Below are positions 41,754-49,916 of a stretch of DNA of 64,000 bases, one piece after another (position 1 is the stretch's first letter; the number at the start of each line of letters is the position of its first letter). The translations under genes were made by a program, and so were the position numbers. The notes beneath the pieces were generated by a model. It searched no databases, was not told the DNA's origin, and saw only the letters and a program-made list of their open reading frames with translations. The stretch covers positions 806,001 to 870,000 of the forward strand of contig NZ_JAFKLZ010000001.1 of NCBI RefSeq assembly GCF_017304615.1, in the 5' to 3' direction. This DNA is from Sphingomonas sp. Its GTDB lineage: Bacteria > Pseudomonadota > Alphaproteobacteria > Sphingomonadales > Sphingomonadaceae.

Positions 41754-42571
41754 GGATCGCCGTTCTTCAGATGAATGCGGGGATCGACCCCGCCGCCAAC
41801 GCCGCGACGATCGTCCAGGCGATCGCCGACGCCAAAGCGGGCGAGGCGGCGATGCTGTTCACTCCCGAAGTGTCCGGCCTGGTCGATCGCGACCGCGCGC
41901 GGGCGGCGACGAATATTCACGTCGAGGGCGACGATCCGGTATTGGCGGCGGTGCGCACGGCGGCGGCGGAGCGGAGGCTCTGGCTTCATATCGGATCGCT
42001 GCTGGTCCGGCGCGAGGACGGCAAGCTCGCCAATCGCGGGTTCGTGATTGACGACACAGGTGCGGTCCGTGCGCGCTACGACAAGCTCCACATGTTCGAC
42101 GTCGATCTGCCGACCGGCGAAAGCTGGCGGGAATCGGCGAGCTATACGCCAGGCGATGGCGCTGTGGTGGTGGATACGCCCGCCGGGGCGCTGGGCGTGT
42201 CGATCTGCTACGACCTGCGCTTTCCTGACCTCTACCGCGCGCTGACGGATGCGGGCGCGACCGTTCTGGCGGTCCCGGCAGCATTCACGCGGCCGACCGG
42301 GGCAGCGCACTGGTATGTATTGCTCCGCGCGCGAGCGATCGAGGGGGCGGCGTTCGTGGTAGCAGCCGCGCAGACCGGCGTGCACGAGGATGGCCGCGAG
42401 ACCTTCGGCCATTCGCTCGTGATCGATCCCTGGGGCGACGTGCTGCTCGACATGGGCGAAGCATCCGGGCTGGGTTTTGCCGAACTTGATCCTTCGCGTC
42501 AGGAGGATGTCCGCGCGCGTATCCCTGCTCTCCGCCATCGACGCGCAATCCCCGAAGTCGTCCGCCGATGA
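41750..42571 (+). CDS. Nitrilase-superfamily amidohydrolase (Nit1/Nit2-like)
   Basis: 273 aa. Catalytic Glu in FTPEVSG, Lys in YDKLHMFDVDLP and Cys in VSICYDLRFPDLYR. The pattern YDLRFPxLYRAL is typical of the deaminated-glutathione/omega-amidase group. A glutaredoxin gene directly upstream suits a glutathione repair role, but substrate choice is inference. Confidence 0.9.
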   Translation: MRIAVLQMNAGIDPAANAATIVQAIADAKAGEAAMLFTPEVSGLVDRDRARAATNIHVEGDDPVLAAVRTAAAERRLWLHIGSLLVRREDGKLANRGFVIDDTGAVRARYDKLHMFDVDLPTGESWRESASYTPGDGAVVVDTPAGALGVSICYDLRFPDLYRALTDAGATVLAVPAAFTRPTGAAHWYVLLRARAIEGAAFVVAAAQTGVHEDGRETFGHSLVIDPWGDVLLDMGEASGLGFAELDPSRQEDVRARIPALRHRRAIPEVVRR

Positions 42572-42996
42572 TCGTATTCGACCTCAAATGCGGTTCGGGT
42601 CATGTGTTCGAAGCGTGGTTCGGTTCATCCCCTGACTATGAGGATCAGCGCTCGCGCGGGCTGGTCGATTGTCCGATCTGCGGCGATCGCTCGATTGAGA
42701 AAGCGGTCATGGCGCCGGCTGTTGCCGCCAAAAGCAACCAGCACGCCCCGGTTTCGCCGGCCGCCATGAAAGCGGCGATGGCGGCGCTTGCCGCGGCGCA
42801 GTCGAAGGCGCTCGAAGGCTCGGAATGGGTGGGCAGTTCCTTCGTCAACCGCGCTCGTGCGATGCACGCGGGTGAGGAGGATCACGCACCGATCCATGGT
42901 CAGGCGACGGTCGAAGAAGCCAAGGCGCTGGTCGACGATGGCGTTCCCATCGCGCCGTTGCCGCTGCCGGTCGTGCCGCCCGACGCGTGTAATTGA
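42568..42996 (+). CDS. DUF1178 family protein
   Basis: 142 aa. Start MIVFDLKCGSGHVFEAWFGS and the second Cys pair VDCPICGD form a likely zinc ribbon, the family mark. The rest is helical. Function unknown; often next to nitrilase and glutaredoxin genes in Alphaproteobacteria, as here. Confidence 0.88.
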   Translation: MIVFDLKCGSGHVFEAWFGSSPDYEDQRSRGLVDCPICGDRSIEKAVMAPAVAAKSNQHAPVSPAAMKAAMAALAAAQSKALEGSEWVGSSFVNRARAMHAGEEDHAPIHGQATVEEAKALVDDGVPIAPLPLPVVPPDACN

Positions 42997-43032
42997 CCCT
43001 GCGCGGCCGCACAGCTACCTGTTCGCCCGCGT

Positions 43033-43109
43033 GGTTCCGTAGCTCAGCCGGATAGAGCGCCACTTTCCTAAAGTGGGCGTCGGGGGTTCGAGTCCCTCCG
43101 GGACCACCA
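43033..43109 (+). tRNA. tRNA-Arg (anticodon CCT)
   Basis: 77 bases with the CCA encoded. Acceptor GGTTCCG pairs with CGGGACC; the D arm has GCTC/GAGC; the anticodon stem CCACT/AGTGG encloses loop TTCCTAA, giving anticodon CCT at 43067-43069; the T loop is TTCGAGT. Reads AGG codons, which are rare in a G+C-rich genome. Confidence 0.96.
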
Positions 43110-43130
43110 TTTTTCGCGAAAGGGCGCGCG

Positions 43131-43985
43131 ATCGCCAATGTCCTGATCCCGATTCCGGCGTACGATTTCGATCCGACCGAGGTGGCGGTGAGCTGGCGTG
43201 TTCTGACCGCACAGGGCCATCGCGTGATCTTCGCGACGCCCGATGGGCGGCCTGGCATGGGCGACGAGATCATGCTGACCGGCGTTGGGCTAGATTGGTG
43301 GGGCGGGGTGCCCCTGTTGCGGCGTCTCCCTGTGATCGGGCTGATCCTGCGCGCCAACGGCGATGCACGTGCGGCGTATCGTGCGATGGCGAGCGACCCG
43401 GCGTTCCTGACGCCGATCCGCTGGGATGTGGTCAAGGTCGGGGATTTCAACGGCTTGCTGCTGCCGGGCGGGCATCGTGCGCGGGGTATGCGCGCATATC
43501 TGGAGAGTCGGGTCTTGCAGGCGCTGGTCGCAGAGTTCTTTGCAGCCGGTAAACCAGTCGCGGCGATATGCCATGGTGTGTTGCTGGCAGCGCGCAGCTG
43601 TGACGCGACGGACAGATCGGTCCTATATGGTCGCAAGACAACGGCGCTCACTTGGCGGTTCGAAGGATCGGCGAGCAAGATCGCGCAGCGCACGCGCCGC
43701 TGGGACCCGGACTACTACCGCACGTATCCCGATGGCCCCGGCCAGCCCGAAGGCTATATGTCGGTGCAACAGGAAGTCACCCGCGCGCTGGCCGACCCGA
43801 GCGACTTCATCGATGTCCCCGTCGATGCCCCGGATCGCAGCCGCAAGACGAGCGGCCTATATCGCGATTCCCTGCGCGACGAGCGACCCGCCTGGGTAGT
43901 GCGCGACGGCAATTACCTGTCCGCGCGCTGGCCGGGTGACGCGCATACCTTCGCGCGGTTGTTTGCCGAGATGCTTCCCGCCTGA
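43131..43985 (+). CDS. DJ-1/PfpI-family (type 1 glutamine amidotransferase-like) protein, ATC start
   Basis: 284 aa if it starts at the ATC at 43131. From there the frame reads ANVLIPIPAYDFDPTEVAVS, the conserved DJ-1/PfpI first strand, and AAAGGG lies 6 bases before ATC, ideal for a start. No ATG, GTG or TTG precedes it in frame back to a stop at 43053; the first usual start (GTG, 43182) would cut off the conserved strand. The nucleophile elbow AAICHGVLLAA with Cys is intact. Possibly a rare start or a start lost by mutation. Role unknown; relatives are hydrolases or deglycase-like. Confidence 0.75.
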   Translation: MANVLIPIPAYDFDPTEVAVSWRVLTAQGHRVIFATPDGRPGMGDEIMLTGVGLDWWGGVPLLRRLPVIGLILRANGDARAAYRAMASDPAFLTPIRWDVVKVGDFNGLLLPGGHRARGMRAYLESRVLQALVAEFFAAGKPVAAICHGVLLAARSCDATDRSVLYGRKTTALTWRFEGSASKIAQRTRRWDPDYYRTYPDGPGQPEGYMSVQQEVTRALADPSDFIDVPVDAPDRSRKTSGLYRDSLRDERPAWVVRDGNYLSARWPGDAHTFARLFAEMLPA

Positions 43986-43999
43986 CGCGGGCAAAAAAA

Positions 44000-44034
44000 G
44001 GGGGCGCCGCAGGTTCCCCGCGGCGCCCCCTTTT
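44000..44034. terminator. Bidirectional terminator
   Basis: 11-bp stem GGGGGCGCCGC / GCGGCGCCCCC (44000-44010, 44020-44030), with TTTT after it on the plus strand and seven A before it, so it can serve both the DJ-1-type gene and the convergent SWIB gene. Confidence 0.85.
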
Positions 44035-44046
44035 GAACGGACCAGC

Positions 44047-44307
44047 TTAAGCCTTAACGTGCTTGGCGATGTGCTTGTTCATTTCGAACATCGTCACCTT
44101 GTCCTTGCCGAAGACCTTCTTCAGCTTGTCGTCGGCCAGGATCTCACGCTTGTTGGCGGGATTCTGCAGGTTGTTCTTCTTGATGTGGTCCCACACCTTG
44201 CTGATCACCTGGCTGCGCGGCAGCGCGTCGGAACCGACGACGGCAGCGAGCTCGGGCGAAGGGGTGACGGGGGCGTGGATGCCGCCGGTCTTGGGTGCAG
44301 TAGCCAT
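44047..44307 (-). CDS. SWIB/MDM2-domain protein
   Basis: 86 aa, essentially one SWIB domain (SPELAAVVGSDALPRSQVIS, then IKKNNLQNPANKREILADD). Eukaryotic SWIB domains are in chromatin remodellers; bacterial ones are small and of unknown role, perhaps DNA-related. Monocistronic, ended by the terminator at 44000. Confidence 0.93.
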   Translation of the reverse strand: MATAPKTGGIHAPVTPSPELAAVVGSDALPRSQVISKVWDHIKKNNLQNPANKREILADDKLKKVFGKDKVTMFEMNKHIAKHVKA

Positions 44308-44503
44308 TGCATTCCTTCCTGTTCTTTTGGGCCGGTTACGGGCCTTAGACTCGTACGCCTCCTAGTGCGCCAGCGCCTTGTGCGCTGCCTTTTTGCGCTT
44401 GTCACGCCTTAGGATGCACGATTTTCTCTCGGGAATGGCCGCGATTTGATTGCCTCGCGGGGCCGAAAGCCTAGAAGCCGGGCATCAGACTAACGGAGAG
44501 TCC

Positions 44504-45616
44504 ATGAAAACCCGTGCTGCCGTGGCGTTCGAAGCCAAGAAGCCGCTGGAAATCGTCGAAGTCGACCTGGAGGGGCCGAAGGCCGGTGAGGTGCTGGTGG
44601 AGATCATGGCGACGGGCATTTGTCATACCGACGCCTACACGCTGGACGGGTTCGATTCCGAAGGGATTTTCCCCTCGATCCTGGGTCATGAAGGTGCCGG
44701 GATCGTCCGCGAGATCGGCGTCGGGGTGACCAGCGTCGCGCCTGGCGACCACGTCATCCCGCTCTACACGCCGGAATGCCGCCAGTGTAAGTCGTGCCTG
44801 TCGGGCAAGACCAATCTGTGCACCGCGATCCGTGCCACGCAGGGCAAGGGTTTGATGCCCGACGGGACGAGCCGGTTCAGCTACAAGGGCCAGCCGATCT
44901 TCCACTATATGGGCTGCTCGACCTTTTCGAACTTCACCGTGCTGCCCGAAATTGCGGTCGCGAAGATCCGGGAGGACGCGCCGTTCCAGACGAGCTGCTA
45001 TATCGGCTGCGGCGTGACGACCGGGGTCGGCGCGGTGGTCAATACCGCCAAGGTCCAGGCGGGCGACAATGTCGTGGTGTTCGGACTGGGCGGGATCGGC
45101 CTCAACGTCATCCAGGGCGCCAAGATGGTCGGCGCGGGCAAGATCATCGGCGTCGACATCAACCCCGACCGCGAGGAATGGGGTCGCAAGTTCGGGATGA
45201 CCGACTTCCTGAATTCCAGGGGGTTGAGCCGCGAGGAGACGATCGCGAAGATACTCGAGCTGACCGATGGCGGCGCGGACTATACGTTCGATGCGACCGG
45301 CAACACCGAGGTGATGCGTACCGCGCTGGAGGCCTGCAATCGCGGCTGGGGCACCAGCATCATCATCGGGGTCGCCGAAGCGGGTAAGGAGATCGCGACG
45401 CGTCCGTTCCAGCTCGTCACCGGGCGCAATTGGCGCGGCACGGCCTTTGGCGGGGCAAAGGGGCGCACCGACGTGCCCAAGATCGTCGACTGGTACATGA
45501 ACGGCAAGATCGCGATCGACCCGATGATCACCCACGTCCTGTCGCTGGAAGAGATCAACAAGGGGTTTGACCTGATGCATGCCGGTGAATCCATCCGCAG
45601 CGTCGTCGTATACTGA
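44504..45616 (+). CDS. frmA: S-(hydroxymethyl)glutathione dehydrogenase (class III alcohol dehydrogenase)
   Basis: 370 aa. Oxidises the spontaneous glutathione-formaldehyde adduct with NAD+, giving S-formylglutathione. Catalytic Zn ligands in [12 protein letters not shown] and GHEGAG; structural Zn Cys cluster [15 protein letters not shown]; Rossmann [33 protein letters not shown] is typical of class III. Starts the operon with the VOC gene and fghA. Confidence 0.97.
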   Translation: MKTRAAVAFEAKKPLEIVEVDLEGPKAGEVLVEIMATGICHTDAYTLDGFDSEGIFPSILGHEGAGIVREIGVGVTSVAPGDHVIPLYTPECRQCKSCLSGKTNLCTAIRATQGKGLMPDGTSRFSYKGQPIFHYMGCSTFSNFTVLPEIAVAKIREDAPFQTSCYIGCGVTTGVGAVVNTAKVQAGDNVVVFGLGGIGLNVIQGAKMVGAGKIIGVDINPDREEWGRKFGMTDFLNSRGLSREETIAKILELTDGGADYTFDATGNTEVMRTALEACNRGWGTSIIIGVAEAGKEIATRPFQLVTGRNWRGTAFGGAKGRTDVPKIVDWYMNGKIAIDPMITHVLSLEEINKGFDLMHAGESIRSVVVY

Positions 45617-45635
45617 GCAACGAAGGAGGGAAGCG

Positions 45636-46034
45636 ATGTTCAATCACATTTTCGTCGGGTCGAACGACATAGAAAGATCGAAGACCTTCTACACCGCCGT
45701 GCTCGGCACGCTGGGCTTTAAGGGCGAGCCGATCCGCAATGTTGCCGCGACCGGCCACGTCCGGCTGTTCTATCCGCATAATGGCGGGATGCTCGGCGTG
45801 TCGGAGCCGATCGACGATACCCCTGCGACCTTTGCCAATGGCGGTACGGTCGCGTTCAAGTGCGATTCTGCCGATCAAGTGAAGGCGTTTCACGATGTTG
45901 CCGTCGCAAATGGCGGCAAGTCGATAGAAGATCCGCCGGGTGAGCGCGACGGCGGCCCGCTCGGCCCGATGCATTTGAGCTATGTCCGCGATCCCGACGG
46001 CAACAAGCTCTGCGCGATTTACCGCCCCGCATGA
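45636..46034 (+). CDS. VOC-superfamily (glyoxalase-like) protein
   Basis: 132 aa, one vicinal-oxygen-chelate domain: HIFVGSNDIERSKTFYTAVL, then the C-terminal YVRDPDGNKLCAIYRP. Set 19 bp after frmA and overlapping fghA by 4 bases, so it probably belongs to formaldehyde or glutathione-adduct handling. The exact reaction is unknown. Confidence 0.87.
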   Translation: MFNHIFVGSNDIERSKTFYTAVLGTLGFKGEPIRNVAATGHVRLFYPHNGGMLGVSEPIDDTPATFANGGTVAFKCDSADQVKAFHDVAVANGGKSIEDPPGERDGGPLGPMHLSYVRDPDGNKLCAIYRPA

Positions 46035-46873
46035 GTTCCAATTCCACGCTGGAGACGCTGTCGGAGCAACGATGTTTCGGCGGCGTCCAAGGCGTTTATC
46101 GCCATCGGTCGAGCGTGACGGGGACGCCGATGCGCTTTGCCGCCTTCGTGCCGCCAGGGAAGGGGCCTTTTCCGGTCCTGTGGTTTCTCGCCGGGCTGAC
46201 CTGCACCGAAGAGAATTTCACGACCAAGGCCGGGGCGCAGCGTTATGCTGCCGAGCATGGTCTGATCCTGATCGCGCCCGACACCAGCCCCCGCGGCGAC
46301 GATGTTCCCGATGATGCGGCGTACGACTTCGGCAAGGGCGCCGGCTTCTATGTCGATGCGACACAGGCGCCCTGGTCGGCCAATTTCCGGATGCGGTCCT
46401 ATATCGAAGACGAATTGCCCACGGTGGTCGCGGCGGCCTTGCCCGTCGACATGGAGAGGCAGGGAATCGTCGGCCATTCGATGGGCGGCCACGGCGCGCT
46501 TACTGTCGCGCTACGTAATCCGCGCCGTTTCAGGAGCGTATCGGCCTTCGCGCCGATCGTGTCGCCGCTGAACTGCCCGTGGGGCGAGAAGGCGCTGACG
46601 GGCTATCTCGGACAGGATCGAGCGACATGGCGTGCGTATGATGCTTGCGCGTTGATCGCGGACGGCGCGCGCGTGCCCGAAATCCTGGTTGATCAGGGTG
46701 ATGCCGACCGGTTCCTGGCGGGCCAGTTGAAGCCCGAACTGCTGGCCGACGCCTGTCACCGCGCGGGGATCGACCTGACGTTGCGGATGCAGTCGGGATA
46801 CGACCACAGCTATTATTTCATCTCGACCTTCATCGCCGATCACATCGCCTGGCATGCCGCGCGGCTGGGGTAG
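46031..46873 (+). CDS. fghA: S-formylglutathione hydrolase
   Basis: 280 aa. Splits S-formylglutathione into formate and glutathione, completing the FrmA pathway. Esterase-fold marks FLAGLTCTEENFTTKAGAQR, GHSMGGHGALTVAL with the catalytic Ser, DQGDADRFL with Asp and GYDHSYYFI with His. Followed by a 13-bp terminator stem. Confidence 0.96.
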   Translation: MSSNSTLETLSEQRCFGGVQGVYRHRSSVTGTPMRFAAFVPPGKGPFPVLWFLAGLTCTEENFTTKAGAQRYAAEHGLILIAPDTSPRGDDVPDDAAYDFGKGAGFYVDATQAPWSANFRMRSYIEDELPTVVAAALPVDMERQGIVGHSMGGHGALTVALRNPRRFRSVSAFAPIVSPLNCPWGEKALTGYLGQDRATWRAYDACALIADGARVPEILVDQGDADRFLAGQLKPELLADACHRAGIDLTLRMQSGYDHSYYFISTFIADHIAWHAARLG

Positions 46874-46877
46874 GCAG

Positions 46878-46906
46878 AAGCCCCGGCGATCGGATCGCCG
46901 GGGCTT
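46878..46906 (+). terminator. Hairpin terminator after fghA
   Basis: Perfect 13-bp stem (AAGCCCCGGCGAT and complement) with a three-base loop. Only a short T stretch follows. Confidence 0.7.
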
Positions 46907-46930
46907 GCTCTAGATTCGAGACGTCGAGAG

Positions 46931-46956
46931 GCCCCGGCTGGCGCGCCAGCCGGGGC
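46931..46956 (-). terminator. Hairpin after the first TonB receptor gene
   Basis: 12-bp stem GCCCCGGCTGGC and its complement, 8 bp beyond the receptor stop on the minus strand. No T-run, so it may work as a transcript-end structure rather than a full terminator. Confidence 0.5.
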
Positions 46957-46964
46957 GATCCGTG

Positions 46965-49541
46965 TCAGAACTTGAACTTCGCATCCACGCCATAGGTGCG
47001 CGGCGGGCTGGGATAGGCCGACAGCGTGCCGGTCTGTGCAACGCCCGGGAAGATCACGACATTGTAGTTGGGCGCGGTGAGGTTGCGGCCCCACACGCTG
47101 AGGTCGAGCCCCTTGAACAATTGCAGACCAAGCGATGCGTTGAGGTATTCCGGTGCAGCCTTGTAGGGCAGGCCCTGGATGATCTTGAACGCGCTATTGT
47201 GATTGTAATCGACGTGGAAGATCAATGCCTTATCATTGCCGATCGGCATCGTGTAGGTACTCCCCACCGCGACCGAGAATTTGGAGATGCCGGTCGGCGT
47301 CGTGCCGCTGAGGTCCGCAATTACATAGGTGTTGGTTGCCGGATTGATCGCCGACCCTTGCGTGAACTTGTCATACTTCGGGTCGAGATAGGTCAGCGAC
47401 GCAGTGAAGGTCAGGTTCTTGATCGGCGACATCGTCGCGTCGATTTCGAAACCCTTGGTCGATTGCTGCTCGGCATTGGCGAGGTTGAAGCCGGTGCCGG
47501 TGAAGGTGTTGCTCTGGAAGCCCTTCAGGATTTGCTTGAACACCGCGAGGTTGAAGCCAAACCCTTCGAAATTGCCCTTCACACCGATTTCGTAGACCTG
47601 CGCCTTTTCGGGACCAGCATAGCGCGTGCCGGTGGTCAGGTTGTTGACCGCCAGGCCGGCGCTGCGGATCGGCGAGGCGGCCGGGTTCGTCACGGGCGAG
47701 CCGGGGATGAAGTCGCTCGCGAACGGGCGGCTGTCATAAGACAGGTTGAACGACGACGCCTTGAAGCCCGTCGCGTAGCTCGCATAGGCGTTCAGGTTGC
47801 GGTTGAACTTGTAGGCGACGCGCAAGGTGTAAGACAGATTGTCGTCGTGCGTCTTCCCGCTTTCGACTGAATTCGGGTAGTTCAGGAACGGCGGCAGGAA
47901 CTGCAGCGGCTGCAGCGCCAGGAACGGGTTGCCACCCGCGCCGCGGTTCGCCGCAAAAGCTGCCGCCTGTGCGGGAGTGAGGCCAAGGCCGCCGAACGCT
48001 ACCGGCGTGACGCCCAGGTTGTAGCCGGCCTGCACCAGGTCCAGCGCCGAGAACGTATCGGTGCTGGAGTCGTTGGTTGCGACCTTCTTACGGTCGTTGG
48101 TGTAGTTGAACCCAGCGGTCAGCGTCAGATTCTCGACCGGCTTGATGTCGACCTGGCCAAAGATCGAGAAGGCGTTGTTGGCATACTTATAATGCTCGAA
48201 GCGCCCCTGACCGGCTGCGCCGAACGCGGTCGCCGGGGTAGACGCCGGCAAGCCGAGCAACGCCCGCAATGTGGGTTCCAGCGCGCTATACGCCCCGGTC
48301 GGATAAGCCACGCTGCGGGTTAGCAGGTTGGCATAGGCCTTGAAGTTCTGACCGAAGGTCAGCTGGCCGTCGCTCTTGATGTCTTCCTTGAAATAGAAAC
48401 CGCCGATCAGGAAGTTGATCGGGCCGTCGAAGCTCGATGCCAGCCGGACTTCCTGGGTGTAGGTATCGACCTTCGTGGTCAGCGAGTTTTCACCGATCAG
48501 GTCGGCGCTGGTGAAGTCGGAATCGGCGTTGGTGTAGGTCTTGACCCGGCGATACGAGCTGATGCTGGTCAACGCTAGTTGTGGGGTCACCGCATAGTCG
48601 ATCTGGCCGGAGAAGCCGTAATTGTCGATCTTCGTGACCGAGGGGAAATTGGCGTAGCTGTTGTAGGAGAAACGCTGGTTCGAATTGACCTGGCCGCCCA
48701 CGGCGCGGACCGCGCCGCCGGTCGGGCCGTCGACCAGGTTGGCGACGGTGCAGCAGATTTCATCGACGCGGTCATAGTCGGCGATCAAGCGGATTTTGAA
48801 GTCCGAGCTCGGTTCGAACAGCAACTGGCCCCGGACGCCGTAACGATTGCGATTGTTGCCCTTGATTCCCAGGTTCACGTAGTTCGCGTAACCATCGCGG
48901 CGGTTGTAGTTGCCGGCGATGCTGAACGCGACGTTTTTCGCGATCGGGCCGGTGACGTCGGCCTTCAACACGACGGCGTTGTAATTGCCGTAGCTCGCCT
49001 CCGCGCTGCCGCCGAATTCGAACTTCGGCACGGCGGTGACGATGCTAATCACGCCGGCCGACGCGTTCTTTCCGAACAGGGTTGATTGGGGACCGCGCAA
49101 CACTTCGACGCGCTGGATGTTGGGCAAATCGGAAATCTGCGCCGAAGACCGCGAGCGGTACACGCCATCGACGAACACGGCGACCGACGGCTCGATGCCG
49201 ATATTGTTCGCGCCGTTGCCGAAGCCACGGATGATGAAGTTGGTGTTGGCCGAGCTTTGCAGCTGGCTGACCTTGAGCGACGGTACCATCGTCTGGAGGT
49301 CGATGAGGTCGCGGACGTTTGAGCGCTCGATCGCGTCGGCGGTCGTCACCGAGACCGAAATCGGCGTGTCCTGCAACGTGGAAGCACGCTTGGTTGCGGT
49401 GATGACGATGTCGTTTTCGGACGCGGTGTCGTCTTGGCTGCCCGCCGCGGCAGGGGCGGGGGCTGGCGCAGTCTGCGCCATCGCCGGCGTTGCGGCGATC
49501 AGCGCGATAGCCGAAGCGGCGAGAAGCTCGAACTTGTTCAC
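46965..49541 (-). CDS. TonB-dependent outer-membrane receptor
   Basis: 858 aa. Signal peptide MNKFELLAASAIALIAATPA to AMAQ, a TonB-box-like DIVITA, a plug domain (VEVLRGPQSTLFGKNASAGV), and a 22-strand barrel ending in the usual Phe (FKF). Imports a large substrate with energy from TonB-ExbBD. The substrate is not evident; FGKNASAG instead of FGRNATGG is a common variant. Tandem with a second receptor gene upstream. Confidence 0.93.
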   Translation of the reverse strand: MNKFELLAASAIALIAATPAMAQTAPAPAPAAAGSQDDTASENDIVITATKRASTLQDTPISVSVTTADAIERSNVRDLIDLQTMVPSLKVSQLQSSANTNFIIRGFGNGANNIGIEPSVAVFVDGVYRSRSSAQISDLPNIQRVEVLRGPQSTLFGKNASAGVISIVTAVPKFEFGGSAEASYGNYNAVVLKADVTGPIAKNVAFSIAGNYNRRDGYANYVNLGIKGNNRNRYGVRGQLLFEPSSDFKIRLIADYDRVDEICCTVANLVDGPTGGAVRAVGGQVNSNQRFSYNSYANFPSVTKIDNYGFSGQIDYAVTPQLALTSISSYRRVKTYTNADSDFTSADLIGENSLTTKVDTYTQEVRLASSFDGPINFLIGGFYFKEDIKSDGQLTFGQNFKAYANLLTRSVAYPTGAYSALEPTLRALLGLPASTPATAFGAAGQGRFEHYKYANNAFSIFGQVDIKPVENLTLTAGFNYTNDRKKVATNDSSTDTFSALDLVQAGYNLGVTPVAFGGLGLTPAQAAAFAANRGAGGNPFLALQPLQFLPPFLNYPNSVESGKTHDDNLSYTLRVAYKFNRNLNAYASYATGFKASSFNLSYDSRPFASDFIPGSPVTNPAASPIRSAGLAVNNLTTGTRYAGPEKAQVYEIGVKGNFEGFGFNLAVFKQILKGFQSNTFTGTGFNLANAEQQSTKGFEIDATMSPIKNLTFTASLTYLDPKYDKFTQGSAINPATNTYVIADLSGTTPTGISKFSVAVGSTYTMPIGNDKALIFHVDYNHNSAFKIIQGLPYKAAPEYLNASLGLQLFKGLDLSVWGRNLTAPNYNVVIFPGVAQTGTLSAYPSPPRTYGVDAKFKF

Positions 49542-49608
49542 AGGAATATCCTCTCTACTAGCGCTGCCGGTCTCGGGCCGGTTCGCGCGGTTTCTGACGA
49601 AGTGGCCG

Positions 49609-49638
49609 AGCCTATGGAGCCAAAATTATCGCCGTCAA
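49609..49638 (-). promoter_or_regulatory. Putative promoter of the first TonB receptor gene
   Basis: Minus strand: TTGACG (-35, 49633-49638), 18 bases, TAGGCT (-10, 49609-49614). The same arrangement, with a shared CCCATTGACGGCG context, occurs upstream of the second receptor at 53005-53034. This duplication is the main support. Confidence 0.5.
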
Positions 49639-49771
49639 TGGGCAGGTTGTGACGTGTTGTTGCGTCTTTTCGGTGACTGTTGCGCGGCGGTCGCACCGTG
49701 TCCGACCGGGACTTATCCACCCGCCTTTCCGTAGCGTCACGGCTAAGGTGGGCGGGCGACCACGAAAAAGA

Positions 49772-49800
49772 GGCCCCGGAAAAAATTCCGAGGCCCTTTT
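49772..49800. terminator. Terminator between the two receptor genes
   Basis: Stem GGCCCCGGA / TCCGAGGCC with one mismatch, flanked by A-run and T-run, so it can act in both directions. It lies in the 375-bp gap, which otherwise holds the promoter at 49609-49638 and a 15-bp near-perfect hairpin at 49876-49913 right after the second receptor stop. Confidence 0.7.
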
Positions 49801-49875
49801 CCTATTTCGATACGCCACGATCATCGGGCCCCGTCGCCAGAAGACGGCGCTAAGTGATTTTTTGAATGCGACCTG

Positions 49876-49913
49876 GCGAGTCCCCGGCCGGGTTGCGCCG
49901 GCCGAGGACTCGC
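49876..49913 (-). other. Long hairpin right after the second TonB receptor gene
   Basis: Stem of 8 bp plus 7 bp around a single mismatch (GCGAGTCC, then CGGCCGG, with complements), loop GTTGCG. No T-run on the minus strand. Probably protects the 3' end of the receptor mRNA. Confidence 0.5.
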
Positions 49914-49916
49914 GGT

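Noticed and set aside
43033-43109. tRNA-Arg as an attachment site for an integrated element
   Set aside because: No integrase nearby and no repeat of the tRNA 3' end noticed downstream; flanking genes are normal chromosomal ones.
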